Assembly: GCA_016718845.1 (NCBI GenBank)
Contig: JADKCK010000030.1
Location: forward strand, 1 to 13,334
Direction: 5' to 3'
Length of the DNA stretch: 13,334 nt
From: Sphingobacteriales bacterium
GTDB lineage: Bacteria; Bacteroidota; Bacteroidia; Chitinophagales; UBA2359
Shown here: piece by piece, positions 8,168 to 13,334 of the stretch
Position numbering within the stretch: position 1 is the first letter of the stretch
Layout: every line of letters begins with the position of its first letter
Made by a program: the position numbers and the translations under genes
Notes under the pieces: model-generated
The model's database searches: none
What the model was told of the DNA's origin: nothing
What the model saw: only the letters and a program-made list of their open reading frames with translations

Positions 8168-8902
8168 TTACGCAAGCATATCGGTATTGTTGTTGTTGGG
8201 CGGTGGCGTATTATTGTTATCGGAGGGGATATCATCGGTTAAGGTAGTTTTGCGTTTTTTACCTCTTTGGTCAACAATAATACGGGCACCCTGATAGGTA
8301 GAATAAAAAGCATTGCTTTTGTATCTGACCAAAAGAGGGTCGAGTTGTTTTTTGAGTAGATTATCTATTTGGCTAATTAACTGACGTATGCTACCCGTCG
8401 ACTCTTTGCGGTCGGTGATACCTATACGTGGCGAGCTAATAAGGTCGGCGTACTCTTCAATGCTGTTATCCAAATCGTCAAGGTCGGCTTGTGTTAGTCC
8501 ATAGTCGGCAAGTTGGGTAGCATATTCGCTGGCTTTATCCCAAATTATTTCGGCTTGTTCTTTGGCAAGGGTGTCTTTTCCGTTGGTAAAACTGGTGTTG
8601 CTGTAATTTACCGATTCTTCTAATTGGTAATTTTCTACGGCATTGGCATAGGCTTTTACCATGCCCCCTACTAAAATAGCTTGGTCTGCCATAGCTTGTC
8701 GCGAGCTGCCTTTGTCTAAGGCAATACCTTTGCGTTTTTCGGTTTGCTTTTTTACGGCTTTTTGTAGCAAGCCTACTTGTTTGGTAATGTTGTCGACAAG
8801 TTGCACAATAGCGGGTATGTCTTGCCAAACGCTACGGTTTTTTTCGAGTATTACCAAGGTAGCTAAATACATAGATAGCTTGTTCTCTTGATTCTGGGTC
8901 AT
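8168..8902 (-). CDS. Hypothetical helical protein with Asn/Pro-rich tail
   Basis: 244 residues starting MTQNQENKLSMYLATL. The frame is open to 9001, but the extension (MRYHPVVYKLPIN...) is unlike the rest, and this internal ATG gives a typical N-terminus. There is no signal peptide or membrane segment. Residues 1-200 are rich in Leu, Ala, Gln, Glu and Lys and probably all-helical. A segment near 145-190 (ADYGLTQADLDDLDNSIEEYADLISSPR) is followed by a Lys/Arg patch (RIIVDQRGKKRKTT). The last 25 residues are low-complexity (NNNTPPPNNNNTDMLA). The layout resembles a common Bacteroidota family of about 200-250-residue hypothetical proteins beginning with an NRLNMYLAT-like motif (recollection, not a search). 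The function is unknown. No clear promoter is seen; it stands alone between convergent and unrelated neighbours. Confidence 0.75.
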   Translation of the reverse strand: MTQNQENKLSMYLATLVILEKNRSVWQDIPAIVQLVDNITKQVGLLQKAVKKQTEKRKGIALDKGSSRQAMADQAILVGGMVKAYANAVENYQLEESVNYSNTSFTNGKDTLAKEQAEIIWDKASEYATQLADYGLTQADLDDLDNSIEEYADLISSPRIGITDRKESTGSIRQLISQIDNLLKKQLDPLLVRYKSNAFYSTYQGARIIVDQRGKKRKTTLTDDIPSDNNNTPPPNNNNTDMLA

Positions 8903-9082
8903 AACAAATGGTTTTAAAAAATTAAAGTGATTAGTAAAATTTTTGTTTATTAATAGGCAAGTATTGATAGGTAATTTGTATACAACAGGATGATAACGCA
9001 ATGCCCATTTTTTTTATTGTGCTATTTGACTAATAAATGGGGGCAAAGGTTGCATAAGGGGGTGTTTTTTTTTTGAGGTTTT

Positions 9083-10516
9083 TTATACCTCGTCTATTTG
9101 CTGCATTAGGTGGTGGGTTTGCAATAGGGCTACTATTATGCGTTGATAGTGCAAAATGTCGTCGAATTCGAGGGTGCGCCCTTTGCGGTCTTTGAGCCAT
9201 TTTTGAGCAGGTTGATAACCACCAATGTAAAACTCCCAAGCCACCAAAGGTACATCGGCAAAATATTGGGTGTTGTTTATCCAAACATTGCCCGCCTCGT
9301 AATGGGGTTTATCTACCACATTATTGCCATTAATGGGGTATTGTGTCACAAAATCATCAATGTTTGGGTGTGTTAATAAATGATACTGACGCAACTGACC
9401 GCCCAATGCCACCAAACGCCAAAAGCTAACCAACGAGCTTGGATAAGGCACACGCGGAAAATCAATCTTCAAAAAGGCTTTGTATTGCTCGCGGTAGTTG
9501 GGGCTGTGCAGTATGGCGTAAATATAGTCTAGCACATCAATGGGCGCAAATTCCCCTTCTTCGGGGAGAAGACCACCCCGCCTTGCAGGCACCCCTCCAA
9601 AGGAGGGGAATTTGATACCTTCTTCGGAGTGCGAAAATTCCTCTCCTTCGGAGAGTTGCTCAACGGGCGTAAATTTCCCTCCTTTGGAGGGGTCAACGGG
9701 CGTAAATTCCCCTCCTTTGGAGGGGTCAACGGGCGTAAATTCCCCTCCTTTGGAGGGGTCAACGGGCGTAAATTCCCCTCCTTTGGAGGGGTGCCCAACG
9801 GGCGGGGTGGTCTTCTCCCCAAACTCGTCAATTATATAGTTCTCCAAAGCCCGCATCACGCTTGCTAGTTTTTTCTTTACGTCTATATCTGCAATTCGAT
9901 ACACTTTTAACCCCAAACTTTCTAAGTAGGCTTGTCTTTCGGCGTCGTATTCTTGTTTAGTATCGTGGCTACTGCCGTCAATTTCAATAATTAACCCCAA
10001 GGTTTTTACGTAAAAATCTACAATGTAGTTGCCAATAATGCGCTGACGGTCGAAATCTATTTTATGAAACAAACCCTTGTGTATTTGCTGCCAAAACAAC
10101 ACCTCGGATAGTATACCCGCTTTGCGCTTATCTTTGGCTAACTGACTAAGATTGTAGTTGTATGGTAGGTTTTCAACAAAGTTGCGGATGATGGGGGTGT
10201 TATTGATGGTAGTTAGTACCACCCCGCCTTGCAGGCACCCCTCCAAAGGAGGGGAATTTTCCACTCCCTCCATGGGAGGGAAATTTTTGTCCTCCTTTGG
10301 AGGGGAATTTTCCACTCCCTCCAAAGGAGGGGAATTTTTGTCCTCCTTTGGAGGGGAATTTTCCACTTCCTCCATGGGAGGGGAATTTTTGTCCTCCTTT
10401 GGAGGGGAATTTTTCTCTGGCACAAACCGCAAACCTAAACAAGCTGCTATTTTATTAACCACCTCCATATTTAAATTAGGTACGCGCTGCTCCAACTCCG
10501 CTCCATCTAAACGCAT
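9083..10516 (-). CDS. C-terminal fragment of type ISP-like restriction-modification enzyme with in-frame DUF559 cassette
   Basis: 477 residues from the first ATG. The same frame is open upstream to a TAA near 10571 and reads SLYLYPESSGQ just before that ATG, a motif that precedes this region in ISP enzymes, so the ATG is probably not a natural start. Residues 1-35 (VPNLNMEVVNKIAACLGLRFVPEK) and 319-477 (EEGEFAPIDVLDYIYAILHSP ... KIDFPRVPYP ... WEFYIGGYQPAQKWLKDRKGR ... DDILHYQRIIVALLQT) are the C-terminal end of the ISP specificity region. Residues 36-318 are foreign: a 17-residue repeat array (36-94), a DUF559 nuclease domain (about 101-237) and an 11-residue repeat array (240-318). The family is normally continuous with its nuclease-methylase half, here at 11007-13034. 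Separated from it, this piece is probably non-functional, or at best a detached domain. The cassette keeps the frame exactly (283 codons). Confidence 0.8.
   Translation of the reverse strand: MRLDGAELEQRVPNLNMEVVNKIAACLGLRFVPEKNSPPKEDKNSPPMEEVENSPPKEDKNSPPLEGVENSPPKEDKNFPPMEGVENSPPLEGCLQGGVVLTTINNTPIIRNFVENLPYNYNLSQLAKDKRKAGILSEVLFWQQIHKGLFHKIDFDRQRIIGNYIVDFYVKTLGLIIEIDGSSHDTKQEYDAERQAYLESLGLKVYRIADIDVKKKLASVMRALENYIIDEFGEKTTPPVGHPSKGGEFTPVDPSKGGEFTPVDPSKGGEFTPVDPSKGGKFTPVEQLSEGEEFSHSEEGIKFPSFGGVPARRGGLLPEEGEFAPIDVLDYIYAILHSPNYREQYKAFLKIDFPRVPYPSSLVSFWRLVALGGQLRQYHLLTHPNIDDFVTQYPINGNNVVDKPHYEAGNVWINNTQYFADVPLVAWEFYIGGYQPAQKWLKDRKGRTLEFDDILHYQRIIVALLQTHHLMQQIDEV
9563..9820. repeat. Array 1: 33-bp palindromic repeats bounded by perfect 20-bp inverted repeats
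   Basis: Four 33-bp units start at 9661, 9694, 9727 and 9760 (CAACGGGCGTAAATT plus the palindrome CCCCTCCTTTGGAGGGG; the first unit differs by one base). Degenerate palindromes lie at 9640-9656 (CTCTCCTTCGGAGAG) and about 9618-9632, and an intact one at 9592-9608. Each 33-bp unit is 11 codons and reads PSKGGEFTPVD on the - strand. The outer ends 9563-9582 (GGGGAGAAGACCACCCCGCC) and 9801-9820 are perfect inverted copies. Confidence 0.9.
9785..10244. repeat. Imperfect inverted repeats flanking the DUF559 core
   Basis: The left arm is 9785-9811 and the right arm 10218-10244. Read inward they share ACCACCCCGCC at the inner side and GCACCCCTCC at the outer side, with a mismatched 6-nt centre: 22 of 27 positions match. 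The arms enclose just the 406-bp nuclease core and look like element termini. Confidence 0.75.
9812..10217 (-). other. DUF559 (Vsr-like) endonuclease domain core
   Basis: About 135 codons between the inverted end sequences, corresponding to residues 101-237 of the fused protein. Visible family features: LAKDKRKAGILSEVLFWQQI near the start, then FDRQRIIGNYIVDFYVKTLGL, IIEIDGSSHD, and YDAERQAYLESLGLKVYRIADIDV, ending in a helix (VMRALENYIIDEF). In the DUF559/very-short-patch-repair-like fold the acidic residues of YIVDFY (D167) and IEIDG (E178/D180) are expected to form the metal site, and all are present, so the nuclease could be active. It has no obvious ATG of its own and would be translated as part of the host protein or from a GTG near 10217. 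Stand-alone DUF559 proteins are common in Bacteroidota; their biological role is not established. Confidence 0.8.
10218..10411. repeat. Array 2: 51-bp compound palindromic repeats
   Basis: Seven palindromes of the form CCCTCC-NNN-GGAGGG with centres AAA, TTT, ATG or CAT alternate with two AT-rich spacers, AATTTTTGT and AATTTTCCACT. A pair of palindromes plus both spacers makes 51 bp, or 17 codons. In the gene frame this reads NSPPKEDKNSPPLEGVE, three times with small changes. The stem is preserved while the centre triplet varies, as expected of a hairpin. Confidence 0.85.
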
Positions 10517-10570
10517 CTGACCACTAGACTCGGGGTAAAGGTAGAGGGAACAAAATATTCCTCCTCCTCT

Positions 10571-10858
10571 TTAAAACAAATTTAAATCAGAAATACTGTC
10601 TTGAATAAAGTAAGATTCCAGGAACATTGCCATGACTTCCGTGTCGTATTGTAAGATAATATTTGCTTTATCGATAAGTTTTTCAATACTTTTCTCCTTG
10701 TCAATCGACAAAAGGATTGAATAAGCAATAAATTGTTTATCAAAAAGGTCTTTAAGAAATACTTTTGTATTCGCTTTGCAATCATTTTCTGGTTTAGAAG
10801 AAATTTTGCCAGCCTCTGTTCCCCCTTTTAGATTTTTGTCAATATTGCTGTGAAAAAT
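10571..10858 (-). pseudogene. AT-rich remnant ORF of unknown identity
   Basis: An open frame of 95 codons between TGA (10859-10861) and TAA (10571-10573), without a usable start at its 5' end. It reads NLKGGTEAGKISSKPEND, then KVFLKDLFDKQFIAYSILLS, then IDKEKSIEKLIDKANIILQY, ending MFLESYFIQDSISDLNLF. It has the look of a real C-terminal coding end: charged helices, no low complexity and natural codon use for an AT-rich gene. It does not match the ISP sequence expected at this place, and I do not recognise the family. The surrounding DNA is clearly more AT-rich than both ISP halves, suggesting a different origin. Upstream the coding signal continues in other frames (EEIRNEFFTAI), so it has probably lost its N-terminus through indels. 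Confidence 0.45.
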
Positions 10859-10861
10859 TCA

Positions 10862-11006
10862 TTTCTTATCTCTTCTCAAATTTTAAATCGTTAATAAAAA
10901 ATTTAGTCTTTTTTGAGCACTTTAGATCAATGACAAAAATCTCTTGATGTTTGAAAACAACTTCAGTAAAAATTCAACAAAATCCTTCTTCATACTCACT
11001 TTTAAA
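10862..11006 (-). pseudogene. Frameshifted continuation of the ISP enzyme after the methylase half
   Basis: Just past the TAA at 11007-11009 the same frame reads FKSEYEEGF, like the EYEKGF motif that normally follows NAPFYFF-PK in ISP enzymes. Neighbouring frames then give TEVV, FVIDL, FFINDLKFEK and EEIRNEFF in the order expected for the start of the specificity region (...TxRDxFVID...IxDF...EEIR). At least three single-base shifts would be needed to join them, mostly at A or T runs. It is degraded or badly sequenced rather than intergenic. Confidence 0.45.
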
Positions 11007-13034
11007 TTATCTTTTGGGTTGGAAGAAGTAAAAGGGTGCGTTGTAGGTTACGTTGGTAAAGGGTAGGTTTTTTAGGTTATTGTTTAGCAAAAACTGGTAT
11101 TTGGTGTCGCGTTTGCCGTATAGGTCTAGGTGTAGTACTTTGGCTAAGGTGCCGGGTTGTTTTTTGCCTGTTTTTACAAAAATGTTGATGGATACACCTG
11201 CTTGAATATCGAACACGTTTTGGTCGGGCGAGCCGTCGGGGCTGGTTTCTTTTTTTAGGCTATTGCCGTGCAAATCTATAATGTAAATGGTATCGAAGGT
11301 TTGTAATAGGTGCCAGCGCATACCCCTAAAAGTAGGGTTGTCTAAAAAGCTGTGGTTGTTAATGTAGGCTAAAACGCCTTCGTTGTTTTTGTTTATTAGG
11401 TATTCGCCAAACCTAATAAATTTCACGTAATCGTCGTTTAGCCAGTGTTTTCGCTCGTTAAAATGTTCGCCGTCTACGTATTTATAGTCGTTGATAAGGT
11501 TGGTAATAAATTGGCTTTTGTTAATAGATATGCCGCTATAAGGCGGGTTGCCCAATACCACCATAACGGGGGCATCGCGTTTTACGGCGTTGGCTTCGTT
11601 GGCTTCGGTGGCAAGCATGTTTGCCCACAAGCCAATTACTTCGGGTTGGTGTTCTTCGAGGCTATTGGTTAGGTACACTTTAAAACGTTGGGTAGCGTTT
11701 GGCACATAGCCTGTTTCTGTTAGCAGTAAATCGAGTTTTAGGTGAGCCATGGCATAGCTTGCCATTAGCAGTTCAAAACCATTTAGGCGCGGTATTAGGT
11801 GTTGCTCTACATAATTGCTCCAGATACCTTGTTGGGTTTTAAACTTTTGGTAGATGTGTTTAATCACCTCAGCCAAAAAGGTGCCTGTACCTGTTGCGGG
11901 GTCAAGTATTTGTACTTTATGGAAAGTTTTGTTTGTAGGCACATTAGCCCCTTGTAGCATTACGGGTTTGCTTACTTTGCTGGTATCTGCCAAACCTTGT
12001 GGCAGTTTAAAATCGGTTTTTAGTATATCGTCAACGGCGCGCACAATAAAATTAACAACAGGCTCGGGGGTGTACCAAACGCCGCGGGCTTTGCGCAGGT
12101 TAGGGTCGTAGGCAGCCAAAAAGGTTTCGTAGAAATGTATGATGGGGTCTTCTTGTTTGGTGCTTTTGCCAAAGTTGCGCAAAATATCTTTTACGTCGCT
12201 TGCCAAAAACACGTTTACAAGTTCTTCAACAACCCAGTCAATGCGTTTATCAAGGTCGTAGCCGGCTATGTCCTGAAACATTTTGCGCAAAAAAGGGTTG
12301 CTACGCGGTATAAGTCGGGCGGCTTGTTCGCGGCTAAAGTCGTTTAGGTCGTCGTCGTGGTATCGGGCGGCAAACATACCGTACACAATAGTTTGGGCGT
12401 AGATGTCGGCGAAGGCTTGGGGGGTAATGTCGTGGATAAGTAGTTGTCTAAAAGCCAACATTTGGTCTTTTAGTGCCGAGTTGGCGTAATTTTGCTCATC
12501 GCTTTGTAGGGCTAATGCAATGGTGTTAGCCAAGGTTTTGGCTTTATTTGCCATCATTTCGGCAAGTTGCACCGGCGATTTTATGCTTTGGGTAAGGGTT
12601 TGAGCAAAGCCTGTCATTAGGCGTTTAAACTCGTCGAAGTTTTCGGGTTTGGGTACAATTTTACCGTTTTGGACTTCGGCAATGGCTATTTGGGTGGTTA
12701 AGCTACCGTCTTTATAAAAATGGAATTGGAGATAATCGGTAAAAATTAGGTTGTTAAGCGATGTTTTGTAGCGGTCGAATTGTTCTTTTAGGTTTTTGCT
12801 ATCAAGGTCAACGCCAATATCTTTGGCTTCGATGTAGCCAAGGGGTATGTTTTTGCGGGTGATGATATAATCGGGTGCGCCGCAGGCAATGCGTGCAGGC
12901 TCGTTTGTTACTAATACGTCGTTAGGCAAAAGTTGGTGTAGTAGGTTTTGCAGGTCGGGGCGGTAGCTATGCTCGCGGGCATTGCCGGTAACAAATTGTT
13001 TGTTTATGTTGGTAAGGTATTGTTGTAAGGGCAT
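11007..13034 (-). CDS. Type ISP/IIG-like restriction-modification enzyme, nuclease and N6-adenine methyltransferase half
   Basis: 675 residues from an ATG that lies about 64 nt after a predicted transcription start. Residues 1-130 form a PD-(D/E)xK-type nuclease domain: ACGAPDYIITRK (D55) followed by GYIEAK (E69, K71). A helical region follows, then the methyltransferase: GVWYTPEPVVNFIVRAVDDI (318-337), the S-adenosylmethionine site DPATGTGTF (378-386) and the catalytic NPPY (496-499), the gamma-class motif for adenine N6. No helicase motifs are present, so this is the short form of about 1,000 residues rather than the long nuclease-helicase ISP type. The protein stops at NAPFYFFQPKR, where family members continue for about 350-400 residues with the DNA-recognition part. 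The matching C-terminus lies at 9083-10516. Without a recognition domain, specific cutting and methylation are unlikely. It is a probable phage-defence locus, now disabled or split. Confidence 0.85.
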   Translation of the reverse strand: MPLQQYLTNINKQFVTGNAREHSYRPDLQNLLHQLLPNDVLVTNEPARIACGAPDYIITRKNIPLGYIEAKDIGVDLDSKNLKEQFDRYKTSLNNLIFTDYLQFHFYKDGSLTTQIAIAEVQNGKIVPKPENFDEFKRLMTGFAQTLTQSIKSPVQLAEMMANKAKTLANTIALALQSDEQNYANSALKDQMLAFRQLLIHDITPQAFADIYAQTIVYGMFAARYHDDDLNDFSREQAARLIPRSNPFLRKMFQDIAGYDLDKRIDWVVEELVNVFLASDVKDILRNFGKSTKQEDPIIHFYETFLAAYDPNLRKARGVWYTPEPVVNFIVRAVDDILKTDFKLPQGLADTSKVSKPVMLQGANVPTNKTFHKVQILDPATGTGTFLAEVIKHIYQKFKTQQGIWSNYVEQHLIPRLNGFELLMASYAMAHLKLDLLLTETGYVPNATQRFKVYLTNSLEEHQPEVIGLWANMLATEANEANAVKRDAPVMVVLGNPPYSGISINKSQFITNLINDYKYVDGEHFNERKHWLNDDYVKFIRFGEYLINKNNEGVLAYINNHSFLDNPTFRGMRWHLLQTFDTIYIIDLHGNSLKKETSPDGSPDQNVFDIQAGVSINIFVKTGKKQPGTLAKVLHLDLYGKRDTKYQFLLNNNLKNLPFTNVTYNAPFYFFQPKR

Positions 13035-13104
13035 AGGTTGCTAAATGATAAACAATGATGGGTAAATTTGGTTGGTGGGTGCGGGCAGGGGCTAAAAAGA
13101 AGTG

Positions 13105-13134
13105 CAAATATAGGTAGATATATGGTAAAAACAA
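13105..13134 (-). promoter_or_regulatory. Bacteroidota-type promoter for the restriction-modification gene
   Basis: On the - strand TATATTTG (13112-13105) matches TAnnTTTG exactly. A TTG (13134-13132) lies 19 bases further upstream, as in the -33/-7 consensus of the Bacteroidota primary sigma factor. Transcription would start about 64 nt before the ATG at 13034. Confidence 0.7.
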
Positions 13135-13165
13135 AAAAAAGATGCGAATATTGCTTTGATAGCAA

Positions 13166-13182
13166 AAATTAGTTGCTAATTT
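13166..13182. promoter_or_regulatory. Inverted repeat over the -33 element of the divergent promoter
   Basis: AAATTAG-TTG-CTAATTT is a perfect 7-bp inverted repeat with the -33 TTG of the + strand promoter in its centre. It could be an operator that controls the rightward gene. No regulator gene is in view, and short AT-rich palindromes also arise by chance. Confidence 0.3.
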
Positions 13183-13203
13183 GCGTATGTTGTTTTATCT
13201 TTG
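13173..13203 (+). promoter_or_regulatory. Bacteroidota-type promoter for the rightward gene
   Basis: TTG (13173-13175), a 20-bp spacer, then TATCTTTG (13196-13203), a full match to TAnnTTTG. It lies 42 bases before the ATG at 13246 and is divergent from the restriction-modification promoter. Confidence 0.7.
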
Positions 13204-13245
13204 TGGTTAAATTATCATTTTTGTAAATTAAAACAACCATTACAC

Positions 13246-13334
13246 ATGGAGCCAATTACAACCGCCCTTGCTATTAATGCCGTAGTGCTTTATTTAGCCA
13301 AAAAGTTAGCCGATAACAAAGGTATTAGCGGTTT
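13246..13334 (+). CDS. 5' end of an unidentified gene, cut by the window
   Basis: ATG at 13246 gives MEPITTALAINAVVLYLAKK and then LADNKGISG to the window edge, with no stop. A well-placed promoter and an A-rich leader support the start. The first 20 residues are mildly hydrophobic and could be an amphipathic or membrane-associated helix. Too little is visible to name the product. Confidence 0.6.
   Translation, partial: MEPITTALAINAVVLYLAKKLADNKGISG

Larger units (their letters stand above)
9572..10259. repeat. 42-bp exact direct repeat
   Basis: Positions 9572-9613 and 10218-10259 are identical over 42 bases. Each begins ACCACCCCGCCTTGCAGGCA and runs through one full palindrome into GGAATTT. 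The copies are 646 bp apart in the same orientation, one at the junction of array 2 with the nuclease and one at the downstream end of array 1. Confidence 0.9.
9563..10411 (-). mobile_element. In-frame palindromic-repeat / DUF559 nuclease insertion
   Basis: An 849-bp block splits a conserved ISP linker: host residues ...LRFVPEK end at 10412 and EEGEFAPID resume at 9562, with no net frame change. In gene order it consists of seven palindromes in array 2, an end sequence with core GGCGGGGTGGT, the DUF559 core, the inverted end sequence (ACCACCCCGCC), array 1 with about seven palindromes, and a third copy of the end sequence. No transposase, integrase or recombinase is present; the DUF559 nuclease is the only candidate mobility function. 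A similar lifestyle is known for Rickettsia palindromic elements, which insert in frame in coding genes. The link between this element and the nuclease is inference. Confidence 0.65.

Noticed and set aside
8903..9001. Longer start for the gene at 8168-8902
   Set aside because: The added 33 residues resemble AT-rich noncoding translation, while MTQNQENKLSMYLAT gives the expected compact N-terminus.
9661..9792. CRISPR-like array of regularly spaced 33-bp repeats
   Set aside because: The units are contiguous, have no unique spacers, lie in frame inside a coding sequence and have no cas genes nearby.
9540..9868. + strand open frames of 79-99 codons across array 1
   Set aside because: They are made almost wholly of the repeat DNA (KFPSFGGVNGR or TGVNSPPLEGS) and exist because the palindromes lack stops in most frames.
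10158..10520. + strand and alternative - strand open frames across array 2
   Set aside because: Same cause: low-complexity translations of palindromic repeats, with no domain and no start signals.
10582..10785. 67-codon - strand frame (MIAKRIQKYFLKTF...)
   Set aside because: A neighbouring frame over the same bases reads much more like protein (KDLFDKQFIAYSILLSIDKE) and runs to its own stop at 10571.

Overview
The window looks like a chromosomal segment from a member of the Bacteroidota. Two long secreted proteins end in type IX secretion (por secretion) C-terminal sorting domains. Start codons lack Shine-Dalgarno sequences, and two promoters match the Bacteroidota pattern TTG-N19/20-TAnnTTTG. 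Genus cannot be read from the sequence.

Left part (48-8014, + strand): two large cell-surface or secreted genes. The first (48-2469) encodes 14 FG-GAP/VCBS-type repeats with the calcium-binding signature DxDxDGDxD and a sorting domain, and ends at a strong terminator (2516-2558). The second (2772-8014) encodes a signal peptide, an N-acetylmuramoyl-L-alanine amidase domain, two CUB domains, a LamG/concanavalin-like domain, a tandem array of fibronectin-III-like repeats (267-bp period) and a sorting domain. Both are broken by several small, mostly deletion-type frameshifts. They are either pseudogenes or genes damaged by sequencing or assembly error in repetitive DNA.

Middle (8041-8902): two terminators separate the converging genes. 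A - strand gene (8168-8902) encodes a helical cytoplasmic protein of unknown function with an Asn/Pro-rich tail.

Right part (9083-13034, - strand): a single-chain type ISP/IIG-like restriction-modification gene, now split. The N-terminal piece (11007-13034) holds a PD-(D/E)xK-type nuclease motif and an adenine-N6 methyltransferase (DPATGTGTF, NPPY). The C-terminal piece (9083-10516) is the end of the specificity region. It has been invaded in frame by an 849-bp cassette (9563-10411): a DUF559 (Vsr-like) endonuclease domain flanked by two arrays of short G-rich palindromes. Between the pieces lies an AT-rich stretch (about 10550-11006) carrying a frameshifted ISP continuation and an unrelated remnant ORF. 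The promoter at 13105-13134 drives this locus; a divergent promoter (13173-13203) drives a gene that runs off the window end.

The most noteworthy object is the cassette. The palindromic repeats are readable in several frames, the spacers of each array resemble the host-gene sequence next to that array, and the nuclease core is bounded by inverted repeats. This fits a selfish, in-frame-inserting palindromic element that carries a nuclease and sits inside a defence gene.
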